Shown: positions 1 to 8,713, counted from the stretch's first letter. The stretch is 64,000 nucleotides of DNA from Phycicoccus jejuensis (GCF_000720925.1 NZ_JOEE01000001.1:558001-622000); one strand, 5' to 3'. The notes: generated by a model from the sequence alone, not told the origin. Numbers and translations are program-made.

Positions 1-230
1 CGCGCGAGGTGCTCGTCGAGGAGCCGCTGGCCCTCGTCGACTACCTCGTGCTCGTCCACCCGCACACGCTCGCCGACGTGCCCGAGTGGTACCGGGGCGA
101 GGCGCTCCTCGCCGTCGCCGCGCGCATCGGCACGACCCGGCTCATCGACAACACCCCGCTCGTCGTCGGGCCGGGGGGCGGGGCCGTCGACGTCTTCTCC
201 GACGTCCCGCACGCCCGCGCCGATGTCTGA
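1..230 (+). CDS. panC: pantoate--beta-alanine ligase, C-terminal end (partial)
   Basis: This is the last ~75 codons of a gene that begins before the window; the reading frame enters at base 3. The segment with LLAVAARIGTTRLIDN matches the C-terminal region of PanC, where a VAAR-GTTRLIDN stretch ends the small domain. PanC is a cytoplasmic enzyme that joins pantoate to beta-alanine using ATP in pantothenate (vitamin B5, hence CoA) synthesis. Its TGA lies inside the first codons of nadB (an 8-base overlap), so the two are co-transcribed and probably translationally coupled. Only a short tail is visible, so the call rests on that conserved stretch and on the common actinobacterial pan-nad gene order. 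Confidence 0.75.
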   Translation, partial: REVLVEEPLALVDYLVLVHPHTLADVPEWYRGEALLAVAARIGTTRLIDNTPLVVGPGGGAVDVFSDVPHARADV

Positions 231-1962
231 GCCCGCGCCGGTCGCGGGGGAGGCCGCGGACCCCGTGGTGCTGCCCGGCTCGCCGCTGCTCCCGCGCCGC
301 CTCGTCGCGCCCGCCCCGGGCTGGACGGTCGAGGCCGACGTGGTCGTCGTCGGGTCGGGCATCGCCGGGCTCACCTGTGCGCTGCGGCTGCGCGAGCGGG
401 TCGAGCGCGTGCTCCTCGTGACGAAGACGGTGCTGTCGGCGGGCTCGACCACCTGGGCGCAGGGCGGCATCGCCGCGGCCCTGCACCCCGAGGACACCCC
501 GCAGGAGCACCTCGACGACACCCTCGTCGCCGGCGTCGGGCTCTGCGACGTCGAGGCGGTCCGGGCGCTGGTCACCGAAGGGCCCGACCGCGTCCGCGAG
601 CTCGTCGCCCTCGGTGCCGAGTTCGACCGCGACGCCGGCGGCGACATCAAGCTGACGCGCGAGGGCGGGCACCACCGCGACCGCATCGCGCACGCCGGGG
701 GTGACGCCACCGGCGCCGAGATCTCGCGGGCGCTCATCGCCGCGCTGCGGGCCGTCGTCGACGACCCCGGCATCGAGGTCGTCGAGCACGCGCTCGTCGT
801 CGACCTCTTGACCGACGCCGAGGGGGCGGTGGGCGGCGTGACGCTCCACGTCATCGGCGAGGGCCAGGTCGACGGCGTGGGGGCCGCGCGGGCGCGCGCG
901 GTGGTGCTCGCGACCGGGGGACTCGGCCAGATCTACACCTCGACGACCAACCCGCCGGTCGCGACGGGTGACGGGATGGCGGCCGCCCTGCGCGCCGGCG
1001 CCCGCACCACCGACCTCGAGTTCGTGCAGTTCCACCCGACGGTCCTCTTCCTCGGCGAGGGCTCGACCGGCCAGCAGCCGCTCATCTCCGAGGCCGTGCG
1101 CGGCGAGGGCGCCTTCCTCGTCGACGACCGCGGCGAGCGGTTCATGATCGGGCGGCACGAGCTCGCCGACCTCGCGCCGCGCGACGTCGTGGCGCGTGGG
1201 ATCCTCGACGTGATGGGGGAGCGCGGGCTGGCCCACGTCTGGCTCGACGCCCGGCACCTCGGCGGCGACTTCCTGGAGGAGCGCTTCCCGTCCATCGTGG
1301 CCCGGTGCCGCGAGCTCGGGTTCGACCCCGCGACCGAGCTGCTGCCGGTCGCACCGGCGCAGCACTACGCCTCCGGCGGGGTCGAGACCGACCTGCGCGG
1401 GCGGACCTCCCTCGAGGGCCTCTACGCCTGCGGCGAGGTCTCGTGCACCGGTGTGCACGGGGCCAACCGGCTCGCCTCCAACTCGCTGCTGGAGGGCCTC
1501 GTCTTCGCCCACCGCATCGCGGACGACGTGACCCAGCGCCTCGCGGCCGGCGACCTGCCGTGGCGCGAGCCGGCCGAGGGCGAGGACGGTGGCGCCGACC
1601 TGCTCGACTCCTCCGAGCGGATCTCGGTGCAGCGCAGCATGACCCGTGGATGCGGCCCGCTGCGCAGCGCGGTGTCCACGGTGGAGACGCTGCGCGAGCT
1701 CGAGGCCCTCTCGACCGTGGCGGCGAGCGACGCCGAGCCGGGTCCGCGCACCTGGGAGACGACCAACCTCCTGCACCTCGGGCAGGCGCTCGCGCTCCTG
1801 GCCCACCGGCGCGAGGAGACGCGCGGCGGGCATGTGCGCACCGACGTCCCGCGGCGCGACGACGAGCGCTGGCTCGTGCACCAGTCCGTCGTGCGGGCTG
1901 CCGACGGACGGCTCGACGTGCTCGAGCGCCCCGCCCTCGACCCCCTCGGAGGACCCCTGTGA
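223..1962 (+). CDS. nadB: L-aspartate oxidase
   Basis: A 579-residue flavoprotein that oxidises L-aspartate to iminoaspartate, the first step of de novo NAD synthesis. Residues ~38-50 carry the FAD-binding VVVGSGIAGL motif, residues ~75-86 the STTWAQGGIAAAL flavin segment, and a downstream FHPT plus NRLASNSLLEG stretch (near residue 415) is characteristic of the succinate dehydrogenase/aspartate oxidase family. About 35 N-terminal residues precede the Rossmann motif, somewhat longer than in E. coli NadB. The ATG at 223 overlaps the panC end and the stop overlaps the nadC start by four bases. The partner quinolinate synthase NadA, which must use its unstable product, is not in the window. Confidence 0.95.
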   Translation: MSEPAPVAGEAADPVVLPGSPLLPRRLVAPAPGWTVEADVVVVGSGIAGLTCALRLRERVERVLLVTKTVLSAGSTTWAQGGIAAALHPEDTPQEHLDDTLVAGVGLCDVEAVRALVTEGPDRVRELVALGAEFDRDAGGDIKLTREGGHHRDRIAHAGGDATGAEISRALIAALRAVVDDPGIEVVEHALVVDLLTDAEGAVGGVTLHVIGEGQVDGVGAARARAVVLATGGLGQIYTSTTNPPVATGDGMAAALRAGARTTDLEFVQFHPTVLFLGEGSTGQQPLISEAVRGEGAFLVDDRGERFMIGRHELADLAPRDVVARGILDVMGERGLAHVWLDARHLGGDFLEERFPSIVARCRELGFDPATELLPVAPAQHYASGGVETDLRGRTSLEGLYACGEVSCTGVHGANRLASNSLLEGLVFAHRIADDVTQRLAAGDLPWREPAEGEDGGADLLDSSERISVQRSMTRGCGPLRSAVSTVETLRELEALSTVAASDAEPGPRTWETTNLLHLGQALALLAHRREETRGGHVRTDVPRRDDERWLVHQSVVRAADGRLDVLERPALDPLGGPL

Positions 1963-2852
1963 GCGACCTCGGCTTCCCCCTCGACGACGCCCGGCTCGTC
2001 GTCGAGCGCGCGCTCGACGAGGACCTCGGCACGTCGGGCTCCGGTGGGCGCGACGTGACCACGCTGTCCACGATCCCCGCCGAGCAGCGGTCCGTGGCGC
2101 ACGTCGTGGCCCGCGCGGGCGGCGTCCTCGCCGGGCTGCCGGTCGCCGCGCTCGTGTGCGAGGCGGTGGCCCGCAGGCTCGGGACGGGTGCCGTCGAGGT
2201 CGAGGAGCACGTGGCCGACGGGGCGCGCATCGCCCGCGGCGACCACCTCGCGACGCTGCGGGGGTCGACCCGGACGACGCTCGTCGCCGAGCGGACCCTG
2301 CTCAACGTCCTCTCCCGGACCTCGGGCGTCGCGACGCACACCCGGCGGTGGGCCGACGCCCTCGACGGCACCGGCGCGACCGTGCTCGACACCCGGAAGA
2401 CCACCCCGGGTTTGCGCGCGCTCGAGAAGTACGCGGTGCGCTGCGGCGGCGGCACGAACAAGCGGATGGGCCTGTACGACGTCGCGATGATCAAGGACAA
2501 CCACAAGCTCGCGGCCGGTGGGCTGGGGGCGGCCTACGCGGCGGTGCGGAACGCCTACCCCGACGTCGAGGTGCAGGTCGAGGTGACGACGACGGCCGAG
2601 GCGCTGGAGTCGGTGGCGGTCGGCGCCCGGTTCCTCCTCTGCGACAACATGTCCCCGGACCTGCTGCGGGCGACGGTCGAGGCCGTCCGCGCCACCGGTG
2701 AGGTCGTCGAGCTCGAGGCCACCGGAGGACTGACGCTCGAGGTGGTGCGCGAGTACGCCGAGACCGGGGTCGACTACCTGTCGGTCGGGGGGCTGACGCA
2801 CTCCTCGCCGATCGTCGACATCGCCCTCGACCTCGACCCGTCGGACGCCTGA
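1959..2852 (+). CDS. nadC: nicotinate-nucleotide pyrophosphorylase (quinolinate phosphoribosyltransferase)
   Basis: 297 residues, the normal NadC length. It condenses quinolinate with PRPP, releasing CO2 and forming nicotinate mononucleotide for NAD synthesis. The hallmark DTRKTTPGLRALEKYAV segment lies at ~144-160, followed by GGGTNKRMGLYD and an IKDNH motif, and the C-terminal barrel has LEATGG and the SVGGLTHS phosphate-binding region. The GTG at 1959 sits in a GTGA overlap with the nadB stop, so translation is coupled. It closes the pan-nad operon: the downstream gene is on the other strand and a perfect palindrome covers both stop codons. Confidence 0.96.
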   Translation: MSDLGFPLDDARLVVERALDEDLGTSGSGGRDVTTLSTIPAEQRSVAHVVARAGGVLAGLPVAALVCEAVARRLGTGAVEVEEHVADGARIARGDHLATLRGSTRTTLVAERTLLNVLSRTSGVATHTRRWADALDGTGATVLDTRKTTPGLRALEKYAVRCGGGTNKRMGLYDVAMIKDNHKLAAGGLGAAYAAVRNAYPDVEVQVEVTTTAEALESVAVGARFLLCDNMSPDLLRATVEAVRATGEVVELEATGGLTLEVVREYAETGVDYLSVGGLTHSSPIVDIALDLDPSDA

Positions 2853-2863
2853 CGCGTCAGGCG
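2846..2863. terminator. palindrome spanning two convergent stop codons
   Basis: CGCCTGACGCGTCAGGCG is a perfect 18-base palindrome. It contains the nadC TGA and, on the other strand, the TGA of the VOC gene. With a CGCG centre it can only form a short hairpin, so a role as bidirectional terminator is inference. Confidence 0.45.
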
Positions 2864-3219
2864 CGGGGCCACTCGCGCACCACGACGCACACCGTCGTCG
2901 CGTCGAGCATCGCGAACTCCCGGGCGCCCCAGGGGCGCAGGGTGGGGCTCGGCAGGTTGGGGTGCAGCAGGTCCGGGCGCCGCGCGGCGACGTCCGCGAA
3001 CACGGCGTCGAGGTCGTCGGTCTCGAGGCCGAGCTCGGGACGCTCGCTGTGGGCCGCGGCCTCGGCGTTCTCGGCGAGCTGGATCTTCGCGCCGTCCCGC
3101 TCCAGCACGACGAAGCCGCCGTCGCGGTGCACGACCTCCATTCGCAGGCCGCCGACGAACAGGTCGAGACCGACCTCGAGGTCGGCGTAGAAGACGGTCG
3201 CCACGAACCGGGTCAGCAT
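2857..3219 (-). CDS. VOC (glyoxalase/bleomycin-resistance) superfamily protein
   Basis: A 120-residue single-domain protein. It begins LTRFVATVFYADLEVGLDLFVGGL, the opening strand and helix of a VOC beta-alpha-beta-beta-beta module, and ends with GAREFAMLDATTVCVVVREW, the last strands. Two such modules, here presumably from a dimer, form the family fold. Substrate and metal ligands cannot be assigned: the classic His/Glu positions are not clear. It stands alone between convergent nadC and the divergently transcribed flavin reductase. A CAGACT hexamer ends six bases before the ATG, so it may be read from a leaderless message. Confidence 0.7.
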   Translation of the reverse strand: MLTRFVATVFYADLEVGLDLFVGGLRMEVVHRDGGFVVLERDGAKIQLAENAEAAAHSERPELGLETDDLDAVFADVAARRPDLLHPNLPSPTLRPWGAREFAMLDATTVCVVVREWPRA

Positions 3220-3258
3220 CCCGCCAGTCTGCGGGCGGAGCAGGCCTTACGGAAGACC

Positions 3259-3264
3259 TAGGCT
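3259..3264 (+). promoter_or_regulatory. -10 hexamer TAGGCT of a leaderless promoter
   Basis: TAGGCT ends six bases before the ATG at 3271, and no Shine-Dalgarno sequence is present, which places the likely transcription start at the A of the start codon. Confidence 0.5.
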
Positions 3265-3270
3265 CGGTGG

Positions 3271-3900
3271 ATGCGCCACGAGCTCGCCGTCCAGCACGGC
3301 CCCGAGGACGACCGAATGCGCCCCGGCGCCGCCTACCGGCTGATGACGTCGGCCGTCGTGCCGCGGCCCATCGCGTGGGTGAGCAGCCGGTCCGCCGACG
3401 GCGTCGACAACCTGGCGCCGCACTCGTTCTTCACCGTCGTCAGCACCGACCCGGCGATGCTCGCGTTCACCTCGGTCGGTCGCAAGGACACGCTGAACAA
3501 CATCGAGGCCACCGGCGAGTTCGTCGTCAACGTCGCGCCCGGCCCGCTGTTCGAGGTCGTCAACGCGACGAGTGCGGACTACCCGCCGGAGGTCGGCGAG
3601 TTCGACGCCGAGGGCGTGGCGCGCGAGCCGTCGCTGACCGTCGCGCCGCCCCGCGTCGCGGGGTCGCCGGTCGCCTTCGAGTGCCGGCTGCACGAGGTGC
3701 GCCCGACCGGCAACTGCTTCGTCGTCGTCGGGCTCGTGCTGCACGCGGCCGTCGACGCCTCGGTCGCCGCCAGCGACGACATGGTGCGCCGTCCGCACGT
3801 GGACATCGGTGCGCTGCAGCCCTGGTCGCGCCTCGGCGCCGACGAGTGGGGCCTGCTCGGCGAGATCCGCGAGATCGAGCGGCCGAGGTACGACGGCTGA
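3271..3900 (+). CDS. flavin reductase family protein
   Basis: 209 residues. The segment MTSAVVPRPIAWVSS at ~24-38 followed by NLAPHSFFTVVSTDPAMLAFT is the FMN-binding signature of the flavin reductase/FMN-binding split-barrel family (PF01613), where PRPIA-hS and NLAPhSFF contact the flavin. Members bind FMN and either reduce flavin for monooxygenases or act on their own; which one applies here cannot be told. The TGA shares a base with the ATG of the NUDIX gene, so the two form a small operon. The only upstream signal is the leaderless -10 at 3259. Confidence 0.85.
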   Translation: MRHELAVQHGPEDDRMRPGAAYRLMTSAVVPRPIAWVSSRSADGVDNLAPHSFFTVVSTDPAMLAFTSVGRKDTLNNIEATGEFVVNVAPGPLFEVVNATSADYPPEVGEFDAEGVAREPSLTVAPPRVAGSPVAFECRLHEVRPTGNCFVVVGLVLHAAVDASVAASDDMVRRPHVDIGALQPWSRLGADEWGLLGEIREIERPRYDG

Positions 3901-4364
3901 TGGCGACGCCCGACTTCATCGTCTCGCTCCGGCGCTCGGTCGGTCACGAGCTGTTGTGGCTGCCCGGCATCACGGCGGTCGTGCTGCGCGGCGACGACGT
4001 GCTGCTCGTCCGCCGCGCCGACACGGGGGAGTGGACGCCGGTCACGGGCATCTGCGACCCCGGCGAGCACCCGGCGACGACCGCCGTGCGGGAGTGTCTC
4101 GAGGAGACCGGCGTCCGCTGCGAGGTCGAGCTCCTCGCGTGGGTCGACGTCACGCCGGTCATCGAGTACCCGAACGGTGACCGGTCGCAGTACGTCGACC
4201 ACACCTTCCGCTGCCGCTGGCTCGGCGGGGACGCGCACGTCGCCGACGACGAGTCGTCGGAGGTCGCGTGGTTCCCGCTGCCGGCGCTGCCGCACATGGC
4301 CGCGGACCACCGCGAGCGCATCCGCACCGCCGTCGCGCACACCGGCCCCACCCGCCTCACCTGA
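3900..4364 (+). CDS. NUDIX hydrolase
   Basis: 154 residues. A complete Nudix box, G-x5-E-x7-R-E-x-x-E-E-x-G-V, occupies residues 50-72 (GICDPGE then RECLEETGV), so the Mg-binding glutamates are intact and the enzyme should hydrolyse a nucleoside diphosphate linked to another moiety. The VVLRGDDVLLVRRADTGEWTPV run before it is the typical strand. The specific substrate is unknown; the acidic DDESSEVAWFPL stretch after the box is common in ADP-ribose/NDP-sugar-type enzymes. Its start overlaps the flavin reductase stop by one base (TGATG). Confidence 0.9.
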   Translation: MATPDFIVSLRRSVGHELLWLPGITAVVLRGDDVLLVRRADTGEWTPVTGICDPGEHPATTAVRECLEETGVRCEVELLAWVDVTPVIEYPNGDRSQYVDHTFRCRWLGGDAHVADDESSEVAWFPLPALPHMAADHRERIRTAVAHTGPTRLT

Positions 4365-4372
4365 CCCTTCCT

Positions 4373-4430
4373 CCCCGCGAACGCGTGTGAAACCGCCGGA
4401 GGACCCCGGCGAGTTCACACACATTCGGGG
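4373..4430. repeat. long imperfect intergenic palindrome
   Basis: Left arm 4373-4399 (containing GCGTGTGAAACCGCCGG) pairs with right arm 4406-4430 (CCGGCGAGTTCACACAC...), with two small bulges and a 6-base loop. It lies between the convergent NUDIX and methyltransferase genes. It could serve as a bidirectional terminator, but the arms are longer than a terminator needs and resemble the other intergenic palindromes in this window in layout. Confidence 0.6.
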
Positions 4431-4452
4431 AGAAGTGGGGGAGGGGTCGAGG

Positions 4453-5151
4453 TCAGGAGCGGCGCCAGCGGAGGGCCACGGCGTAGTCGACCTCGAGCCC
4501 CTCGTGCTCGGCGAGGACGGCGTCGGCCGGCCCGGGCGGCAGCTCGATGCGGACGACCGCCTCGAGGTCCTCGCGCCGGTCGAAGGTCCACCGGATGGTC
4601 AGCGCCTGCGTCGTGAAGCCCTGCCGGTCCCAGAAGCGCTGCACGGCGACGGGGTCGTAGGCGGGGTAGGCGCGTGCGAACCACCCGCCGAAGGTCGAGC
4701 GCGTCACGTCGTTGTCGACGAGGCAGGCGACCCCGCCGGGCCGCAGGACGCGCTCCAGCTCGGCGAGCCCCGGCTCGCACCCGGCGCCGAAGAAGTACGC
4801 CCAGCGTGCGTGCACGACGTCGACGGAGGCGTCGGCCACCGGCAGCGCCTCGGCGCTCCCCGCCACGACCCGGGCGCGGGACCCCTTGGCGCGCAGCCGG
4901 TTCGCCGCCCGACGGACGAGCGGGAGATACGGCTCCACACCCAGCACGGTCGCGCCGCGCTCGGCGAACCGCGGCAGGTGGAACCCGGTGCCGCAGCCGA
5001 CGTCGACGAGCACCGCCCCGCGCAGGGGGTGCAGCGCGGCGATCGCGGTGTCGATGACGCCGGCGCGGTCGGACGCGAGGTTCTCGAGCTCGTAGACCTC
5101 GGGGGTGTCCCAGATGTTCGGGCTGCGGATGGCCCGCCCGGACCCGCTCAC
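4453..5151 (-). CDS. class I SAM-dependent methyltransferase
   Basis: 232 residues. Motif [14 protein letters not shown] (residues ~48-60) binds S-adenosylmethionine, followed by an acidic LGVEPY loop, an [18 protein letters not shown] motif II-III segment and LRPGG. The fold is the Methyltransf_11/UbiE-like type. The substrate is not indicated. The gene overlaps the upstream cysteine-rich gene by four bases on the same strand, so both are one transcription unit, which would make the unknown upstream protein a plausible functional partner. The stop lies 22 bases from the large palindrome at 4373-4430. Confidence 0.88.
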   Translation of the reverse strand: MSGSGRAIRSPNIWDTPEVYELENLASDRAGVIDTAIAALHPLRGAVLVDVGCGTGFHLPRFAERGATVLGVEPYLPLVRRAANRLRAKGSRARVVAGSAEALPVADASVDVVHARWAYFFGAGCEPGLAELERVLRPGGVACLVDNDVTRSTFGGWFARAYPAYDPVAVQRFWDRQGFTTQALTIRWTFDRREDLEAVVRIELPPGPADAVLAEHEGLEVDYAVALRWRRS

Positions 5152-6086
5152 CCCTCGCGGCGTCCCCGCGCCGGCCGGGCGGCGACCGGGTGGGCCGGCT
5201 CGTTCGCGCCGTCCTCGTCACCGGGCAGGGCGTTGGTGCCCCGGCGGCGCTTGACCCGCTCGCGGCGTCCCCCGATGGTCCCGGCCTCGGCCGTGGCGGG
5301 GTGGACGAGCAGCGGGATGAGCTTGCGGGCGCCGGCCGACTGCGCGTGGCGGACGACGGCGAGGTGCGCCTCGCAGCGGACGACGAGCTCGTCGTAGCCG
5401 GCCTGCCCCATGAGGGCGACGAGCTCGGCGTGGCTGCTGCGGTAGACCGGCTCGCGCCCGACGTGCGCCTCGGGGTTGGAGGAGCAGTACCAGTCGAGGT
5501 CGTGCCCGCCGGGTCCCCAGCCGCGGCGCGTGTACTCGGCGATGGTCACCTCGAGGTACGAGGTGTCGTCGGGCTGCTCGACCGTCCGGTAGGAGCGGCG
5601 GATCGGCAGCTGCCAGCAGACGTCGGGCTTGACCTCGTGGGGCTGCTGGCCGGTGAGGACCGCGTGCTGGTGGAGCGCGCACCCGGCCCCGGCGGGGAAC
5701 CCCGGCCGGTTGAGGAAGATGCAGGCGCCGTCGACGACCTTGGTCTTGCGGTCGCCCTCGTCGTCGACCTCGGTCCAGGCCGAGCGGCGGGCCGGGCTCT
5801 TGTCGCCGCGCTTGCCGTGCCCCGGGTGGTGCTGCCACTCGTCCTCGCCGAGCTCGGCGACGACGGCGCGGACGCGCTCGAGGTCGTCGTCGTCGGTGAA
5901 GTGCGCGCCGAGGGTGCAGCACCCGTCGTCGGGCCGGTCGGCGTAGATGCCGCGGCAGCCGGAGCCGAAGATGCAGCTCCAGCTCGAGGTCAGCCAGGTG
6001 AGGTCGACCCGGAAGCGCTGCCCCGGGTCGTCGGGGTCGGCGAACTCGGCCCAGGTGCGGGGGATGTCGAGGGACGCTTCGGGCAC
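5148..6086 (-). CDS. conserved cysteine-rich protein of unknown function
   Basis: 312 residues, not matched to a named family with certainty. The N-terminal third has C38, C44 (CIFGSGC) and C56-C57 (DDGCCTLG), then [20 protein letters not shown] and KPDVCWQLP, a pattern suggesting bound metal or an iron-sulfur cluster as in the YkgJ/DUF3109-type CxxxxC proteins. A later [10 protein letters not shown] adds another Cys. The C-terminal ~40 residues are basic and low in complexity. The GTG start at 6086 is supported by TAGGGT ending six bases upstream, the leaderless arrangement. It is co-transcribed with the methyltransferase gene downstream. Confidence 0.7.
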   Translation of the reverse strand: MPEASLDIPRTWAEFADPDDPGQRFRVDLTWLTSSWSCIFGSGCRGIYADRPDDGCCTLGAHFTDDDDLERVRAVVAELGEDEWQHHPGHGKRGDKSPARRSAWTEVDDEGDRKTKVVDGACIFLNRPGFPAGAGCALHQHAVLTGQQPHEVKPDVCWQLPIRRSYRTVEQPDDTSYLEVTIAEYTRRGWGPGGHDLDWYCSSNPEAHVGREPVYRSSHAELVALMGQAGYDELVVRCEAHLAVVRHAQSAGARKLIPLLVHPATAEAGTIGGRRERVKRRRGTNALPGDEDGANEPAHPVAARPARGRREG

Positions 6087-6092
6087 GCGCCC

Positions 6093-6098
6093 ACCCTA
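6093..6098 (-). promoter_or_regulatory. -10 hexamer TAGGGT of a leaderless promoter
   Basis: On the minus strand TAGGGT is followed by six bases and the GTG at 6086, with no ribosome binding site. Confidence 0.5.
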
Positions 6099-6151
6099 TG
6101 CACGGTCGGCCGCGGGATGGGCGCGGTGGGGCCGCGCCACCCCGCAGCGGC

Positions 6152-6157
6152 TACCTT
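6152..6157 (+). promoter_or_regulatory. -10 hexamer TACCTT of a leaderless promoter
   Basis: TACCTT ends six bases before the ATG of the Ppx/GppA gene at 6164, and there is no Shine-Dalgarno sequence. Confidence 0.45.
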
Positions 6158-6163
6158 GTGCCC

Positions 6164-7090
6164 ATGCGCCTCGGGGTCGTCGACGTCGGTTCGAACACCG
6201 TCCACCTCCTCGTCGTCGACGCCCATCCCGGGGCCCAGCCGCTGCCGGCGAGCAAGCACAAGATCGACCTGCGCCTGTCCGAGCACGTCACCGACGAGGG
6301 CCTCATCGCCGACGAGGGCCGCGACGCGCTCGCCGACTTCGTCGCGGAGTGCCTCGGCGTCGCCGAGGACCAGGGCGTCGAGGACCTGCGCGGCTTCGTG
6401 ACGAGCGCGGTCCGCGAGGCCCCGAACGGCACGGAGGTGCTCGCCCACGTCGCCGAGCGCACCGGCGTCCGGCTCGACGTCCTGACGGGCGAGGAGGAGG
6501 CCCGGCTGACCTTCCTCGCGGTCCGCCGGTGGTTCGGCTGGTCGGCCGGCACGCTGCTCGTCGCCGACATCGGCGGCGGTTCGCTCGAGCTCGCGATGGG
6601 GATGGACGAGGAGCCCGACGTCGCGATCTCGGTCCCCCTCGGCGCCGGCCGCGTGACACGAGACCTCCTGCCGGGCGACCCGCCCTCGCCCGACGACCTG
6701 CGCGAGGCCCGCCGCCGGGTGCGCGCCACCATCGCCGCCGAGCTGCGGCCGCTCGCCAAGGCCGGCGCCCCCGACCTCGCCGTCGGCACGAGCAAGTCGA
6801 TGCGCTCGCTCGCCCGCATCTGCGGCGCCGCGCCGAGCTCCGAGGGGATGTACGCGCGCCGGCTCCTGCCGCGCGAGGCGCTGCTCGAGTGGCTCCCGAG
6901 GATCGCCGCCATGACCGCGCGCGAGCGGGCGGAGCTGCCCGGGGTGTCGGCCTCGCGCTCGCGGCAGGTCCTCGCCGCGGCCGTCGTCGCCGACGCCACG
7001 ATGGACCTGCTCGGCCTCGAGGCCCTCGAGATCTGCCCGTGGGCGCTGCGCGAGGGCATCCTCCTGCGCCACCTCGACCGGATGCAGTGA
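6164..7090 (+). CDS. Ppx/GppA phosphatase family protein
   Basis: 308 residues. The ASKHA-fold phosphate-1 loop [15 protein letters not shown] lies at ~5-19, [10 protein letters not shown] near 87, and the second loop [14 protein letters not shown] near 138. These are the signatures of exopolyphosphatase/guanosine pentaphosphate phosphohydrolases, which degrade polyphosphate or convert pppGpp to ppGpp. At ~310 residues it is the short, two-domain actinobacterial form (the M. tuberculosis Rv0496 type), lacking the C-terminal HD-like domain of E. coli Ppx. I chose the ATG at 6164 because it starts directly at the conserved MRLGVVDVG. It overlaps the following isomerase gene by four bases. Confidence 0.9.
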   Translation: MRLGVVDVGSNTVHLLVVDAHPGAQPLPASKHKIDLRLSEHVTDEGLIADEGRDALADFVAECLGVAEDQGVEDLRGFVTSAVREAPNGTEVLAHVAERTGVRLDVLTGEEEARLTFLAVRRWFGWSAGTLLVADIGGGSLELAMGMDEEPDVAISVPLGAGRVTRDLLPGDPPSPDDLREARRRVRATIAAELRPLAKAGAPDLAVGTSKSMRSLARICGAAPSSEGMYARRLLPREALLEWLPRIAAMTARERAELPGVSASRSRQVLAAAVVADATMDLLGLEALEICPWALREGILLRHLDRMQ

Positions 7091-7920
7091 CCGTGCCGGG
7101 CCCGCGCACCCCGCGCCGCCGCCGACCGGCGGCGCCGCGGGTCGCGCTCTCGACGTCGTCGGTCTACCCGCTCGGCTGCGCCGCGGCCTTCGCCACGGCG
7201 GCCCGGCTGGGCTACGACGGGGTCGAGGTCATGGTGTGGACGGACCCGCTGACCCGGGAGGCCGGGGCGCTGCGCCGGCTCGTGGAGCATCACGGCGTGC
7301 CGGTCGTCTCGGTGCACGCGCCGACGCTGCTCGTGACCCAGCGGGTGTGGGGGACCGACCCGTGGGAGAAGGTCGACCGCTCGCTCGACCTCGCCGCGGA
7401 GCTCGGCGCCAGCACGGTCGTGCTCCACCCGCCCTTTCGCTGGCAGCGCGACTACGCCCGGGGCTTCGCGGACGGGGTGGCGCTGCGCGAGGAGCGCACC
7501 GGGCTGCGGCTGGCCGTCGAGAACATGTACCCGTGGAAGGCGGGGGCCCGCTCGCGCGAGGTGGAGGCCTACCTGCCGCACTGGGACCCGGTGGCCCAGC
7601 CCTACGACCACGTGACGCTCGACCTGTCGCACACCGCGACCGCGGGCTCGAACGCGCTGTCGATGGCTGCCGACCTCGGACCCCGGCTCGTCCACCTGCA
7701 CCTCGCGGACGGCTCCGGGGCGCCCCGCGACGAGCACCTCGTGCCCGGACGGGGCACCCAGCCCTGCGGCGAGGTGCTGGAGGCCCTCGCGAAGCGGGGG
7801 TTCGCGGGTGACGTCGTCGTGGAGGTCTCGACCCGCCGGGCCGACGACGAGCGCCGCGACCTCGACCTCGCGGAGTCGCTGGCCTTCGCCCGGCTGCACC
7901 TCGCCCCGGTGCCCTCCTGA
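7087..7920 (+). CDS. sugar phosphate isomerase/epimerase (AP-endonuclease-2 fold TIM barrel)
   Basis: 277 residues. After ~18 basic residues comes [33 protein letters not shown], the first strand-helix unit of the xylose isomerase-like TIM barrel. Later landmarks are [35 protein letters not shown] and [11 protein letters not shown], with the metal-binding Glu, Asp and His residues expected of the family. The physiological substrate is not known; the M. tuberculosis gene at the equivalent place (Rv0498) is likewise uncharacterised as far as I recall. The GTG at 7087 overlaps the stop of the phosphatase gene, so both are one operon. Confidence 0.85.
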   Translation: MTVPGPRTPRRRRPAAPRVALSTSSVYPLGCAAAFATAARLGYDGVEVMVWTDPLTREAGALRRLVEHHGVPVVSVHAPTLLVTQRVWGTDPWEKVDRSLDLAAELGASTVVLHPPFRWQRDYARGFADGVALREERTGLRLAVENMYPWKAGARSREVEAYLPHWDPVAQPYDHVTLDLSHTATAGSNALSMAADLGPRLVHLHLADGSGAPRDEHLVPGRGTQPCGEVLEALAKRGFAGDVVVEVSTRRADDERRDLDLAESLAFARLHLAPVPS

Positions 7921-7959
7921 GCAGAGGGACCGGGGCTGCGCGCGGGCGGCGGCGGTCGG

Positions 7960-8661
7960 TCAGCCCGAGGTGCCGACCGACGAGACGACGAGCTGCGGCG
8001 AGCCGCCGGTCGAGCCCTGGCAGGCCTGGACGGACTGCTTGACGAACGCGGCCTCGGTCGACCCGGGCGGGTAGACCCGGAACCCGTCCGCCGTCGTCGG
8101 GGCGCAGCTGCGCTGGGGGTAGTTGCCCGCGTTGGCGACCTGCAGGAGGGAGGTCGTCGAGCGGCCCGGGGCGAGGGTGACCGTGCGTGCCGTGCCGGTG
8201 CGTTCGGCGGCGGCGCCGAGCTGCGTGCCGTCACCCTCGCCGACGAAGGACACCCCCGGGAAGCCGTCGAGGACACAGCTGCGGGACCCGGTGTTGCGGA
8301 AGCTGATCAGCAGGTAGGTGCTGCCGGCCGCCGCGCCGCCGGACGGGCTGCGGACGCCGACGTCGAGCGAGCCGATCGGGCACCGACCGACCCGGCCGGT
8401 CGACGAGGTCGACGTCGTGGAGGCGCCGGAGCCGGAGGAGGTCGTCGGCGACGAGCCGCCGGTGGAGGTGGCGGAGCTCGACGGCGTGGAGGAGGTGGTC
8501 GGCGAGGCCGACGGGTCGGCGCTGCTGGTCTCGCTCGGGCTGCCCGACAGGCCCGTCGAGGCGCTGCCGGAGGACTCGAGACCGTTGCCGCAGGCGGTGA
8601 GGCCGAGGGCGGCGACCAGGGCGGTCGCCGCGAGGACGGGACGGAGGCGTCGTGTGCTCAT
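7960..8661 (-). CDS. DUF4232-type lipoprotein with Ser/Thr-rich linker
   Basis: 233 residues. Residues 1-24 are a lipoprotein signal peptide ending in the lipobox LTAC with the lipidated Cys at 24. Residues ~27-95 are almost only S, T, G and P, a wall-spanning linker. The remaining ~135 residues hold VGRCPIGSLDVGV, GSRSCVLDGFPGVSF, QRSCAPTT and VQACQG, the cysteine-bearing beta-rich pattern of DUF4232. I start at 8661 because TAGCGT lies seven bases before that ATG and the signal peptide begins there. It lies downstream of a response regulator and sensor kinase on the same strand, so it may be in that regulon. Confidence 0.82.
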   Translation of the reverse strand: MSTRRLRPVLAATALVAALGLTACGNGLESSGSASTGLSGSPSETSSADPSASPTTSSTPSSSATSTGGSSPTTSSGSGASTTSTSSTGRVGRCPIGSLDVGVRSPSGGAAAGSTYLLISFRNTGSRSCVLDGFPGVSFVGEGDGTQLGAAAERTGTARTVTLAPGRSTTSLLQVANAGNYPQRSCAPTTADGFRVYPPGSTEAAFVKQSVQACQGSTGGSPQLVVSSVGTSG

Positions 8662-8668
8662 GCCGACG

Positions 8669-8674
8669 ACGCTA
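8669..8674 (-). promoter_or_regulatory. -10 hexamer TAGCGT of a leaderless promoter
   Basis: Read on the minus strand, TAGCGT is followed by seven bases and the ATG of the lipoprotein gene at 8661, suggesting it has its own promoter apart from the kinase operon. Confidence 0.5.
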
Positions 8675-8713
8675 GGACGGCGAGGTCTCCGACGCGCCTC
8701 ACGGCGGTCACCG

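Noticed and set aside
142..1881. 579-codon open frame on the minus strand opposite nadB
   Set aside because: It is a mirror of the GC-rich nadB codon pattern; its translation is low-complexity (His/Arg/Gly/Asp-rich), with no domain, and nadB is unmistakable.
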